A DNA stretch of 5,410 nucleotides from Phycisphaeraceae bacterium (GCA_007119405.1 SKPT01000071.1:1-5410), one strand, 5' to 3'. Positions 1 through 4,973 are shown, numbered from the stretch's first letter. Numbers and translations are program-made. The notes: generated by a model from the letters alone, not told the origin.

Positions 1-27
1 CGAATCACTCGTTGCTCCCCATTCCCC

Positions 28-60
28 GACTCCACTGACTCCCCCGACTCCTCGACTCCC
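28..60. repeat. Short CT-rich GACTCC repeat downstream of the regulator gene
   Basis: GACTCC occurs four times, starting at 28, 37, 46 and 54, so the spacing is 9, 9 and 8 bases. It lies just past the stop codon of the DeoR-type gene. Bases 1-63 hold no gene and no convincing stem followed by a T-run that would mark a terminator. The stretch looks like a degenerate simple-sequence repeat, and its function is unknown. Confidence 0.5.
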
Positions 61-63
61 CTC

Positions 64-828
64 CTATCCCCCCGCCACGTGCAGCCGTTCGCCCAGCGCC
101 TCACGCCACGCCGGGTCGACCCCGTCATCGGTGATGATCGCGTCCAGCTCGTCCAGCGAGCAGACGCGCACCAGGCTCTTGCGCCCGAACTTGCCCGCGT
201 CCATCAGCATCACCCGCCGCGCCGCCTGCCGCATCATCGCCTGCTCCACCTGCGCCATCGTCAGGTTGATGTTGAACGCGTCGTTCCCATACAGCCCGGC
301 CAGCGAAAACAACACCATGTCCGCGTGCAGATCCGCCAAACACCCCGTGGCGATGGGCCCGACGAGCACCCCCGTGCGCGGATAAAGATTCCCCCCGATC
401 ACCAGCAGCTCCACCTGCTCGTCGTCGGCGAAGTGGTTGGCGATCGCCAGCGAGTTGGTCACGATCTGCAGCGGCCGGGCCGTGATCTGCCGCGCGGCAT
501 AAATCACCGTCGACCCCCCGTCGAGGATCAGCGTCATGTAAGGCTGGACCAGCCCCGCGGCGTAGCGCCCGATCGCCTGCTTCGCGGCAACGTTCTCGTC
601 CATGCGGCTGGCCAGCGCCGGATGCCCCGCCTGCGGCACGCCGTTGGGCTCGCGATACACCGCCCCGCCGTGCGTCCGCTGAACCTGCTGCTGCTCCTCC
701 AGCGACTCCAGGTCCCGCCGCACCGTCGACGTCGACACCCCCAGCTCACGCGCCAGCTCGTCAAGCTGCGCGGTCTTGCGCTGACGCAATATCGCCAGCA
801 GCTTCGCATGTCGCTCAACGATGAGCAT
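64..828 (-). CDS. DeoR-family transcriptional regulator of sugar metabolism
   Basis: This 254-residue protein has the usual length and architecture of DeoR-family repressors. Residues 1-57 form the winged helix-turn-helix: VERHAKLLAILRQR, then DELARELGVSTSTVRRDL as the HTH, and RTHGGAV as the family hallmark at 51-57. The remainder is the DeoRC sugar-phosphate-binding domain, with DGGSTV (103-108), VTNSLAIA (123-130), IGGNLYPRTGVLVGP (144-158), a conserved Glu near 195 and DAGKFG (210-215). The family binds a phosphorylated sugar intermediate and releases DNA. At the end of a BMC locus the probable ligand is an intermediate of fucose or rhamnose breakdown, which is inference. The ATG at 826-828 opens a standard DeoR N-terminus. 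No Shine-Dalgarno is visible before it. The gene is 427 bases from the dehydrogenase gene, across a large repeat element, so it may have its own promoter. I could not identify an operator. Confidence 0.95.
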   Translation of the reverse strand: MLIVERHAKLLAILRQRKTAQLDELARELGVSTSTVRRDLESLEEQQQVQRTHGGAVYREPNGVPQAGHPALASRMDENVAAKQAIGRYAAGLVQPYMTLILDGGSTVIYAARQITARPLQIVTNSLAIANHFADDEQVELLVIGGNLYPRTGVLVGPIATGCLADLHADMVLFSLAGLYGNDAFNINLTMAQVEQAMMRQAARRVMLMDAGKFGRKSLVRVCSLDELDAIITDDGVDPAWREALGERLHVAGG

Positions 829-850
829 GGGCCGCTACGCTTTCGTTAAA

Positions 851-1249
851 TAGCCACAGATGCACACGGATGAACACGGATAAAGGCGAATAAGGAAGCC
901 AGGAACCCAGGAAACAAGGCACGACGGGTCTTTGATAAACCGCGAAGAAGCGAAGCAGGCGAAGGGCGCGAAGCACAGCCATTTGGTCTAGGCTCCGTCC
1001 GAAAACCGCAGAAGTGGGGGTGCCACGGCTTGTCCCGAAGGGCAAGCCGTGTCTCCGTCGGCCGTCACACGGCTTGCCGCTTCGCGGTCAAGCCGTGCCA
1101 CCCACTTCTCGGACGGAGCGTAATCTTCTGACCTTCGCGACTTCGCGGTTCTTCGCTCCTTCGCGGTTCATCGAAAATTCACTTCCCCTTCCTGGTTTCC
1201 TGGCTTCCTCATTTTCTTATCCGTGTTCATCCGTGTTCATCCGTGGCTA
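851..1249. repeat. Nested inverted-repeat element A (about 400 bp)
   Basis: This fills most of the 427-base spacer between the regulator and dehydrogenase genes, and no gene is supported here. It is built as three nested inverted repeats. The outer arms are 851 to about 912 and about 1190 to 1249; each starts, reading inward, with TAGCCAC(A/G)GATG, then ACACGGATGAACACGGATAA, then GGAAGCCAGGAA. The middle arms are about 931-973 and 1133-1172, rich in the motif CGCGAAG. The inner arms are GCTCCGTCCGA (992-1002) and TCGGACGGAGC (1109-1119), followed inward by GAAGTGGG-type arms enclosing two CACGGCTTG/CAAGCCGTG hairpins. There is no transposase. It could be a non-autonomous mobile element, a stack of independent repeat insertions, or a strong RNA fold that terminates or protects transcripts. 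Confidence 0.85.
1018..1103. repeat. Double-hairpin repeat, copy 1 (core of element A)
   Basis: GGGTGC at 1018-1023 is followed by a 9-bp stem, CACGGCTTG (1024-1032) with CAAGCCGTG (1043-1051), around the 10-base loop TCCCGAAGGG. A second hairpin follows: CACGGCTTG (1068-1076) pairs with CAAGCCGTG (1089-1097) around a CCGC-TTC-GCGG core. The unit ends in GCCACC, so the whole is also a palindrome. A near-identical copy lies at 2467-2552. On the transcribed minus strand the first loop reads CCCTTCGGGA, which can form a C(UUCG)G tetraloop. Confidence 0.85.
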
Positions 1250-1255
1250 CTCCTC

Positions 1256-2179
1256 CTATCCAAGCTGCTTCCACGTCTCCGCCAGCGCCTTGCCGCTGGC
1301 CTGCAACCCCGCCAGCTCGCGCGGCCAGAGCTCCACTTCAATCGTCCGGCCCGCGCCGCCGCGCCCCACCGCCGTGGGAATGCTCAGGCACACGTCGCGA
1401 AGGTCATACTGACCCGCCATGCGTGTGCTCACCGGCAGAATCCGACCGCGGTCCAGCGCGATGCTGTGAACCACCTCCGCGATCGACACGCCCACCGCGT
1501 AACCCGCCCCGCCCTTGCGCCGGATCACCTCCGCGCCCGAGTTGCGCGTACGCTCGAACAGCCGATTCTGCTCCGCCACCGACAGCAGCTTCACCAGCGG
1601 CACGCCCGCGGCCGTCGCGCTCGACCAGATCGGCGTCATGCTGTCGCCATGCTCGCCCAGGATCAGCGCCCGCACCTGCGTCGCCGGCAGGTTCTGCTCA
1701 GCCGCGATCAGCGAGTTGAAACGCGCCGTGTCCAGCACCGTCCCCAGCCCGATCACCTGCGGCGAAGGCCAATCCAGATGCTCCACCGCCATGCGCGTCA
1801 GAATGTCCACCGGGTTGGACACCACGTGAACGATCGCATCGCGCTTGAGCTTGGCGCTCTTTAGATCGTCGAGGATGGCCTTGAAGATCGACACGTTGCG
1901 GTTGATGAGATCCAGCCGCGACTCGTCCGGCTTGCGCCGCGACCCGGCGGTAATCACCACCACGTCCGCGTCCGCGGCGTCGGCCGTCGGGCCCGCCGCG
2001 ATGCGCTGATCGCCCGCCAGCGAGCTGCCCTGCATCAGGTCCAGCGCCTCGCCCGCCGCCAACTCCTCGTTGACGTCAACAATCAGAATCTCGCGGACAA
2101 TACCCGCACACTGCAACGCGAAAGCCGCATTCGATCCAACGCGGCCTCCACCTCCGATAATGGCAACTTTTATGCTCAT
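1256..2179 (-). CDS. NAD-dependent lactate/malate dehydrogenase family protein (BMC-associated)
   Basis: This 307-residue protein has the normal length of the 2-hydroxyacid L-lactate/malate dehydrogenase family. The Rossmann motif GGGGRVGS is at 9-16 and the cofactor-ribose Asp is D35 (LIVDVNE), which favours NAD. The active-site loop carries R82, K83 and R88. Other catalytic residues are N122 (SNPVD), D150 and R153 (TVLDTARF), and H177 (GEHGDS), so the Asp-His pair and substrate Arg are intact. R82 sits where lactate dehydrogenases carry Gln102 and malate dehydrogenases carry Arg102, so by that rule the enzyme looks malate-like. PVM-type BMC loci regularly carry such a dehydrogenase; a role in NADH recycling, possibly on lactaldehyde or a derived product, is inference. 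No encapsulation-peptide-like extension is visible at either end. The ATG at 2177-2179 directly opens the first beta strand (MSIKVAIIGG), but the upstream RNA is C-rich with no Shine-Dalgarno. Confidence 0.93.
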   Translation of the reverse strand: MSIKVAIIGGGGRVGSNAAFALQCAGIVREILIVDVNEELAAGEALDLMQGSSLAGDQRIAAGPTADAADADVVVITAGSRRKPDESRLDLINRNVSIFKAILDDLKSAKLKRDAIVHVVSNPVDILTRMAVEHLDWPSPQVIGLGTVLDTARFNSLIAAEQNLPATQVRALILGEHGDSMTPIWSSATAAGVPLVKLLSVAEQNRLFERTRNSGAEVIRRKGGAGYAVGVSIAEVVHSIALDRGRILPVSTRMAGQYDLRDVCLSIPTAVGRGGAGRTIEVELWPRELAGLQASGKALAETWKQLG

Positions 2180-2183
2180 GGGT

Positions 2184-2281
2184 GGTCAGGGGTTAGGGGT
2201 CCGAGCGCAGGGGGCAAACGTCAGAGGGCTGAGGCCAAAGGGCAGGGGGCAAAGGGCAGAGGGCAGGGGGCAGTGGTCGGG
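2184..2281. repeat. Degenerate heptanucleotide tandem repeat (GGGCARR)
   Basis: Fourteen consecutive 7-base units can be read, with consensus GGGCA(A/G)(A/G/T). The first three are GGTCAGG, GGTTAGG and GGTCCGA; later ones include GGGCAAA, GGGCAGA and GGGCAGG. The array starts four bases outside the dehydrogenase start codon, so it forms the 5' leader of that gene on the minus strand, where it reads C- and T-rich. No coding role is apparent. It is one of two 7-base-period repeats in the window, the other being at 4669-4703. Confidence 0.75.
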
Positions 2282-2296
2282 GATCCGTATCCGCCC

Positions 2297-2315
2297 CCCC
2301 TCCCTCCGGGAGGGG
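2297..2315. repeat. GC-rich hairpin in the dehydrogenase-aldolase spacer
   Basis: CCCCTCCC (2297-2304) and GGGAGGGG (2308-2315) form a perfect 8-bp stem around a TCC loop, followed by a further GGGGGAGGG run to 2326. The sequence resembles the CCCTCCCTCCGGGAGGG type of dispersed bacterial intergenic repeat. It could act as a transcription or processing barrier between aldolase and dehydrogenase, but there is no adjacent T-run on either strand, so I do not call it an intrinsic terminator. Bases 2327-2415 show nothing I can name. Confidence 0.6.
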
Positions 2316-2415
2316 CCGGGGGAGGGTGCTTCCGAGCCACCTTGCATCACCGACACGTTCGTTGGTCCTGTCGTCAAGGTGCATCATCATGCATCCGCGC
2401 GTTCTCTTTCCGCTT

Positions 2416-2450
2416 GGGTGCCACACAGCATCCCAAAGGGTGCTGTGTGC
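2416..2450. repeat. GGGTGC hairpin with variant stem
   Basis: GGGTGC at 2416-2421 precedes a 9-bp stem, CACACAGCA (2422-2430) with TGCTGTGTG (2441-2449), enclosing the 10-base loop TCCCAAAGGG. The prefix, stem length and loop match the CACGGCTTG hairpins at 1018-1051 and 2467-2500, but six of nine stem positions differ and all six are compensated on the other side. Confidence 0.8.
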
Positions 2451-2466
2451 CGTCGCGTCCGCAGGT

Positions 2467-2552
2467 GGGTGCCACGGCTTGTCCCGAAGGGCAAGCCGTG
2501 TTCCCTCGGCTAACCACACGGCTTGCCGCTGCGCAAACAAGCCGTGGCACCC
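2467..2552. repeat. Double-hairpin repeat, copy 2
   Basis: This is a direct repeat of 1018-1103. GGGTGC is followed by CACGGCTTG (2473-2481), loop TCCCGAAGGG and CAAGCCGTG (2492-2500); then comes a second CACGGCTTG...CAAGCCG hairpin and closing GTGGCACC. The internal joins differ from copy 1 (TTCCCTCGGCTAAC instead of TCTCCGTCGGCCGT; CGCTGCGCAAA instead of CGCTTCGCGGT), so the second hairpin here lacks the perfect inner CCGC/GCGG pairing. This copy is not flanked by the TAGCCAC arms or by the CTCCGTCCG arms seen in element A. Bases 2553-2601, up to the aldolase stop, hold nothing recognised. Confidence 0.85.
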
Positions 2553-2601
2553 CGCCCTCCGGGTTTCGCTGCATCGAGCGTCGATTGCGTGCATCGTGGT
2601 T

Positions 2602-3498
2602 TCACCGCGTCGCCATGATCTGGTCCGTAATAAGCTGCACCAGCTGCTCAAACGCCTCGTCGTCCGCGTCCGCCGCCGCCTGACCGCCGCCCACGCTGTG
2701 ACGCTGCGCCGCCCCCGTCGCCACCCCCGACGCGTCACACCCGCACGACGCCGAACTCGGCCGCACGTCGAACGGCGCGAGAAACGGCTGGTTCTCCGTC
2801 CCCACGCAACCGTCCGCCGCGCACGCCAGGCGCGCATCCTCAAAGCCGAACTTCTGCTTGACCTTCAGGAGCTCCACCATCTGCTGCGCGTTGAGCACGT
2901 TCACGTTGCCAAGCTGACGCGCCAGCAGCAACTGCCGGCAGTAGTTGTCCAGGATCTCCAGCCGATAGTACGTGTCGATGATGTCCGGCGAAAACGTCAC
3001 CGACCCATGATTGCCCATCAGAATCGTGTTCGTCTCCGGCCCGATCAACGGCAGAATGCTCTCGCTCAGCTTGGGCGTGCCCGGCGTCGCGTACTGCGCG
3101 ATCGGCACCTTGCCCAGAAAAACCTCCGCCTCGGGATGCACGCCCTCAGGCAGCGGCATCCCCGCAATGCAGAACGCCACCGCATGCGGCGGATGCGAAT
3201 GAATCACCGCGTTCACATCCGGCCGCTTCCGGTAAATCGCCAGATGTACCAGCACCTCGCTCGTACGCTTGCGCCCGTTGGCATTGGGCTCCACCTGGTT
3301 GCCCTCGCCATCGACAACGCAAATGTCGTCCGGCGTAAGAAAACCCTTACTCACCCCCGTGGGCGTGCACAAAAAGCGATCCTCGCCAATACGGGCCGAG
3401 TGATTGCCCTCATTGCCCGCACAGAACCCGCGCAGCCAGATGCGTCGCCCCACCTCGCACATCTGTTCCTTCAGCTCGTCGATGTCGTAAGTGCTCAT
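2602..3498 (-). CDS. pvmN: Class II aldolase/adducin family aldolase of a PVM-type microcompartment, with encapsulation peptide
   Basis: The protein has 298 residues. Residues about 1-220 are a class II (zinc) aldolase domain of the L-fuculose-1-phosphate/rhamnulose-1-phosphate aldolase type. Visible are GNEGNHSAR (28-36), TPTGVSKG (45-52), the probable catalytic base E81 in RTSEVLVHLAIY, zinc ligands H100 and H102 in HSHPPHA, and the third ligand H164 in MGNHGSV. The expected reaction is cleavage of the sugar phosphate to DHAP and L-lactaldehyde. Simple FucA proteins end near residue 215; this one continues with a Gly/Ala/Ser/Asp-rich linker and then an amphipathic helix (279-298), the arrangement of a BMC encapsulation peptide, so it should be lumenal cargo. 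The linker holds four cysteines (C226, C231, C252, C254). The ATG at 3496-3498 has GAGG six bases upstream. The symbol follows my recollection of the PVM-locus naming and is less certain than the family. Confidence 0.93.
   Translation of the reverse strand: MSTYDIDELKEQMCEVGRRIWLRGFCAGNEGNHSARIGEDRFLCTPTGVSKGFLTPDDICVVDGEGNQVEPNANGRKRTSEVLVHLAIYRKRPDVNAVIHSHPPHAVAFCIAGMPLPEGVHPEAEVFLGKVPIAQYATPGTPKLSESILPLIGPETNTILMGNHGSVTFSPDIIDTYYRLEILDNYCRQLLLARQLGNVNVLNAQQMVELLKVKQKFGFEDARLACAADGCVGTENQPFLAPFDVRPSSASCGCDASGVATGAAQRHSVGGGQAAADADDEAFEQLVQLITDQIMATR
2605..2664 (-). other. C-terminal encapsulation peptide of the aldolase
   Basis: Residues 279-298 (core EQLVQLITDQIM) form a predicted amphipathic helix: F283, L286, V287, I290, I294 and M295 on one face, and D, E, Q and T on the other. 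It follows a linker rich in Gly, Ala, Ser and Asp. Short terminal helices of this kind direct enzymes into BMC shells. The core closely resembles EKLVQQIAEQVL at the N-terminus of the protein at 4029-4970. Confidence 0.85.
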
Positions 3499-3520
3499 GA
3501 TTCGCCTCGCAAAGCGGGAT

Positions 3521-3729
3521 TAGCCACAGATGAACACGGATGAACACAGATAGGAAGGCAAATAAGGAAGCCAGGAAGCCAGGAAGAAGAGTCAGAACGA
3601 TCGACAGCCAGCTCACCTGTCGGTGCTACCCACCGCTCACTCAACGCCATCCTCTGCACTGCCTTGCTCCTGGCTTCCTGGCTTCCTCATCTGCCTTTAT
3701 CCGTGTCCATCCGTGTTCATCTGTGGCTA
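3521..3729. repeat. Inverted-repeat element B between shell and aldolase genes
   Basis: The left arm (3521 to about 3583) and right arm (about 3668 to 3729) are near-perfect inverted copies. Each begins TAGCCACAGATGAACACGG, continues with a second ATG(A/G)ACAC(A/G)GATA unit and an AAGGCA(A/G)AT segment, and ends in GGAAGCCAGGAAGCCAGGA, itself an 8-base tandem repeat. The arms belong to the same family as those of element A, but the roughly 84-base core is unrelated to that of A; it holds only a small stem, CGACAG (3602-3607) with CTGTCG (3617-3622). The right end overlaps the stop codon of the 3727-4029 gene. It fills most of the 228-base spacer between shell gene and aldolase and could modulate read-through or mRNA processing there. 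Confidence 0.88.
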
Positions 3730-4029
3730 CACCTCATACTCGATCTCATCCAGGATCGCCGCCACGTACGCGTCCAGCGGCACCTTCTCCGGGTAAAACG
3801 GCATCGCCGCCTCGCGCCCCTCGCTGAACGCCACGATCTGCCCCGCGCCCGCGCCAAGATGGTCGAACACCACCAGCGACTCGGGCATCGCCGTCGCCCG
3901 CCGCGCGCCCGCGCCCCGCCCGGCCAGCGCCCGCCCATCCAAGGCCTCGACGATCAGAAACCGCCCCGGCGCAAGCCGCTCGAGCTTGCGCGTCATCGTC
4001 ACCGTGCCCAGCACGCGCCCGATACGCAT
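3727..4029 (-). CDS. EutN/CcmL-family BMC vertex protein (BMC-P pentamer)
   Basis: This 100-residue protein belongs to the EutN/CcmL family, whose pentamers close the twelve vertices of microcompartment shells. Family features in order are MRIGRVLGTVTMTRK at the start, LAPGRFLIVEAL (20-31), the diagnostic ESLVVFDHLGAGAGQIVAFSEG (50-71) with the DxLGAGxG core, and the tail KVPLDAYVAAILDEIEYEV. Two starts are possible: GTG at 4030-4032 or ATG at 4027-4029. I chose the ATG because the family opens with M-x-I-G and a GGAG (complement of 4038-4041) lies eight bases upstream. The ATG shares its A with the TGA stop of the upstream gene, implying translational coupling. The TAG stop is the first three bases of inverted-repeat element B. 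PVM loci typically hold several different BMC-P genes; this may be the one next to the aldolase (PvmM in my recollection). Confidence 0.93.
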   Translation of the reverse strand: MRIGRVLGTVTMTRKLERLAPGRFLIVEALDGRALAGRGAGARRATAMPESLVVFDHLGAGAGQIVAFSEGREAAMPFYPEKVPLDAYVAAILDEIEYEV

Positions 4030-4970
4030 CACCGGCCCTCCCGCAACAATCGCAGATGCTGCTGCACCAGCCCCGGCGGCGTCGCGTCCGACGCGGTCAT
4101 CTCATCAAGCATCTGCTCCATCACGTTCAGCCCCGCATAGGCATACTCCAGCACCAGCACGTTGGGCCCGATCTGCCCGATCGCCTGCCGCACCGTCTCC
4201 AGACAATGCCCCCACACCGCGCGAAGCCCGGGCACCTGGTTCGCGTAGCACACCGCCTGCGGCGCGCTTTGCACGAAGATCACCCCCCCCTTGACGCGCC
4301 CGGCCGCCAGCTCGCGCTGAAGCTGTCCAAGAAACTCGACCAGCCCCGCATCGCTGCGCCCTGCCGCCGACGCACGCAGCCGCCCGCCCAGACGAGCCGT
4401 GAGCTGTTGAACGTTGGGGCAATACCCATCCGCCCACCACAGCCACGCCGCCGACTGCCCCTCGCCACCCGCCGCACCTTGCGAGCCGCCTTCCACCGCC
4501 GCGCCACCGCTCGACCGACCCGCCCGCCTCACCCGCTCGCCCTGCTGTCGCGCCAGGTCATTGGCCAGCGGCGTCAGCCGCGCCGTCGACGCCAGGTGCG
4601 CCACGCCATCGGCCGCCGCGTCCATCGCCTTCTGCAACTGCTCGGCCGTGACAATGCCGTCGAGGGTGTCTGATTTCTGATTTCTGATTTCTGATTTCTG
4701 ATTGGGTGCGGCCTCCTCCGCCGCGCCGCCGATCGCCTCGCGCTTGCGCGCCCCCACCGGCTTGCCCATCAGCTCCGTGAACTTCGAGTAGTCGCCCGTG
4801 CACACCCCCGCCGGGGCGCGGATCGGCGCCGGCGGCGCGGTCCGCGACTCCGGTTGCGTGCCCTCCGCTTCACCCGGCGCCTCGCGCCCCCCCGGCAACG
4901 CTTCACCCCGCATCGCCTTGAGCACCTGCTCCGCGATCTGCTGCACGAGTTTTTCGTCAGGCTTGCTCAT
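4029..4970 (-). CDS. BMC-associated protein with N-terminal encapsulation-type helix and catalytically degenerate RpiB/LacAB-like domain
   Basis: The protein has 313 residues. Residues 1-21 form an amphipathic helix (KPDEKLVQQIAEQVLKAMR) like a BMC encapsulation peptide. A low-complexity Gly/Ala/Pro/Glu linker follows, with a conserved-looking VCTGDYSKFTELMGKPV (56-72) and a repeat-encoded NQKSEIRNQKSD (90-101). Residues 105-150 form a helical segment ending ARLTPLANDLARQQGERVRR, a motif style shared with other BMC accessory proteins. Residues about 173-295 align with RpiB/LacA/LacB sugar-phosphate isomerases: GGVIFVQSAPQAVCYANQ (228-245), VPGLRAVW, and PNVLVLEYAYAG (269-280) match G-I-[LV]-x-C-G-T-G-x-G...A-N-K-x-P-G-[IV]-R-A and N-V-L-x-L-G. 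The catalytic Cys is V233, the GTGIG anion loop is gone, and the HN pair is Q267-I268. I infer cargo or scaffold rather than isomerase. The start is three bases after the upstream stop. Function is unknown. Confidence 0.85.
   Translation of the reverse strand: MSKPDEKLVQQIAEQVLKAMRGEALPGGREAPGEAEGTQPESRTAPPAPIRAPAGVCTGDYSKFTELMGKPVGARKREAIGGAAEEAAPNQKSEIRNQKSDTLDGIVTAEQLQKAMDAAADGVAHLASTARLTPLANDLARQQGERVRRAGRSSGGAAVEGGSQGAAGGEGQSAAWLWWADGYCPNVQQLTARLGGRLRASAAGRSDAGLVEFLGQLQRELAAGRVKGGVIFVQSAPQAVCYANQVPGLRAVWGHCLETVRQAIGQIGPNVLVLEYAYAGLNVMEQMLDEMTASDATPPGLVQQHLRLLREGR
4036..4042 (-). promoter_or_regulatory. Ribosome binding site deciding the BMC-P start
   Basis: On the minus strand this reads GGGAGGG, inside the last codons of the upstream gene. 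GGAG is eight bases from the ATG at 4027-4029 and five from the alternative GTG, so the ATG is favoured, though GTG is not excluded. Confidence 0.6.
4669..4703. repeat. Perfect 5-copy heptanucleotide repeat inside a coding sequence
   Basis: TCTGATT is repeated five times without error. Read in the 4029-4970 gene it encodes NQKSEIRNQKSD, residues 90-101, within the flexible linker. Three units (21 bases) keep frame; gain or loss of one or two would shift it. The AT-rich composition is strikingly unlike the surrounding GC-rich codons, pointing to insertion or expansion of a repeat. Confidence 0.95.
4905..4970 (-). other. N-terminal encapsulation-peptide-like helix
   Basis: Residues 1-22 of the 313-residue protein have L8, V9, I12, V16, L17 and M20 on one helical face and charged or Gln residues elsewhere, followed by a disordered linker. 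The pattern (E/K)xLVQxI(A/T)(D/E)Q(I/V)(L/M) is shared with the aldolase C-terminus, suggesting both dock to the same shell surface or coassemble. Lumenal targeting is inference. Confidence 0.75.
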
Positions 4971-4973
4971 CGC

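Noticed and set aside
79..849. 256-residue plus-strand open frame opposite the DeoR gene
   Set aside because: It is an antisense shadow in GC-rich DNA: Arg, His, Pro and Gln rich with no recognisable domain, while the minus strand gives a clear DeoR protein.
851..1249. CRISPR array or insertion sequence
   Set aside because: The repeats are inverted and nested rather than evenly spaced direct repeats with unique spacers, and no transposase gene is present.
1256..1330. Encapsulation peptide at the C-terminus of the dehydrogenase
   Set aside because: The final helix (GKALAETWKQLG) is the normal last helix of the dehydrogenase fold; there is no linker before it and the length is standard.
1223..1864. 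213-residue plus-strand frame opposite the dehydrogenase
   Set aside because: Its start lies in the repeat arm and its composition is that of an antisense shadow; the minus-strand dehydrogenase motifs are complete.
2297..2326. Rho-independent terminator
   Set aside because: The stem is strong, but neither strand has the following T-run needed to call an intrinsic terminator.
2186..2377. Small open frames within the heptad-repeat spacer
   Set aside because: They are translations of simple repeats (Leu-Pro-Ser-Ala-Leu-Cys type) without ribosome binding sites or homologous features.
2326..3543. 405-residue plus-strand open frame opposite the aldolase
   Set aside because: It is Arg/His rich, runs through intergenic repeats and has no family signature. 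The opposite strand encodes an intact class II aldolase.
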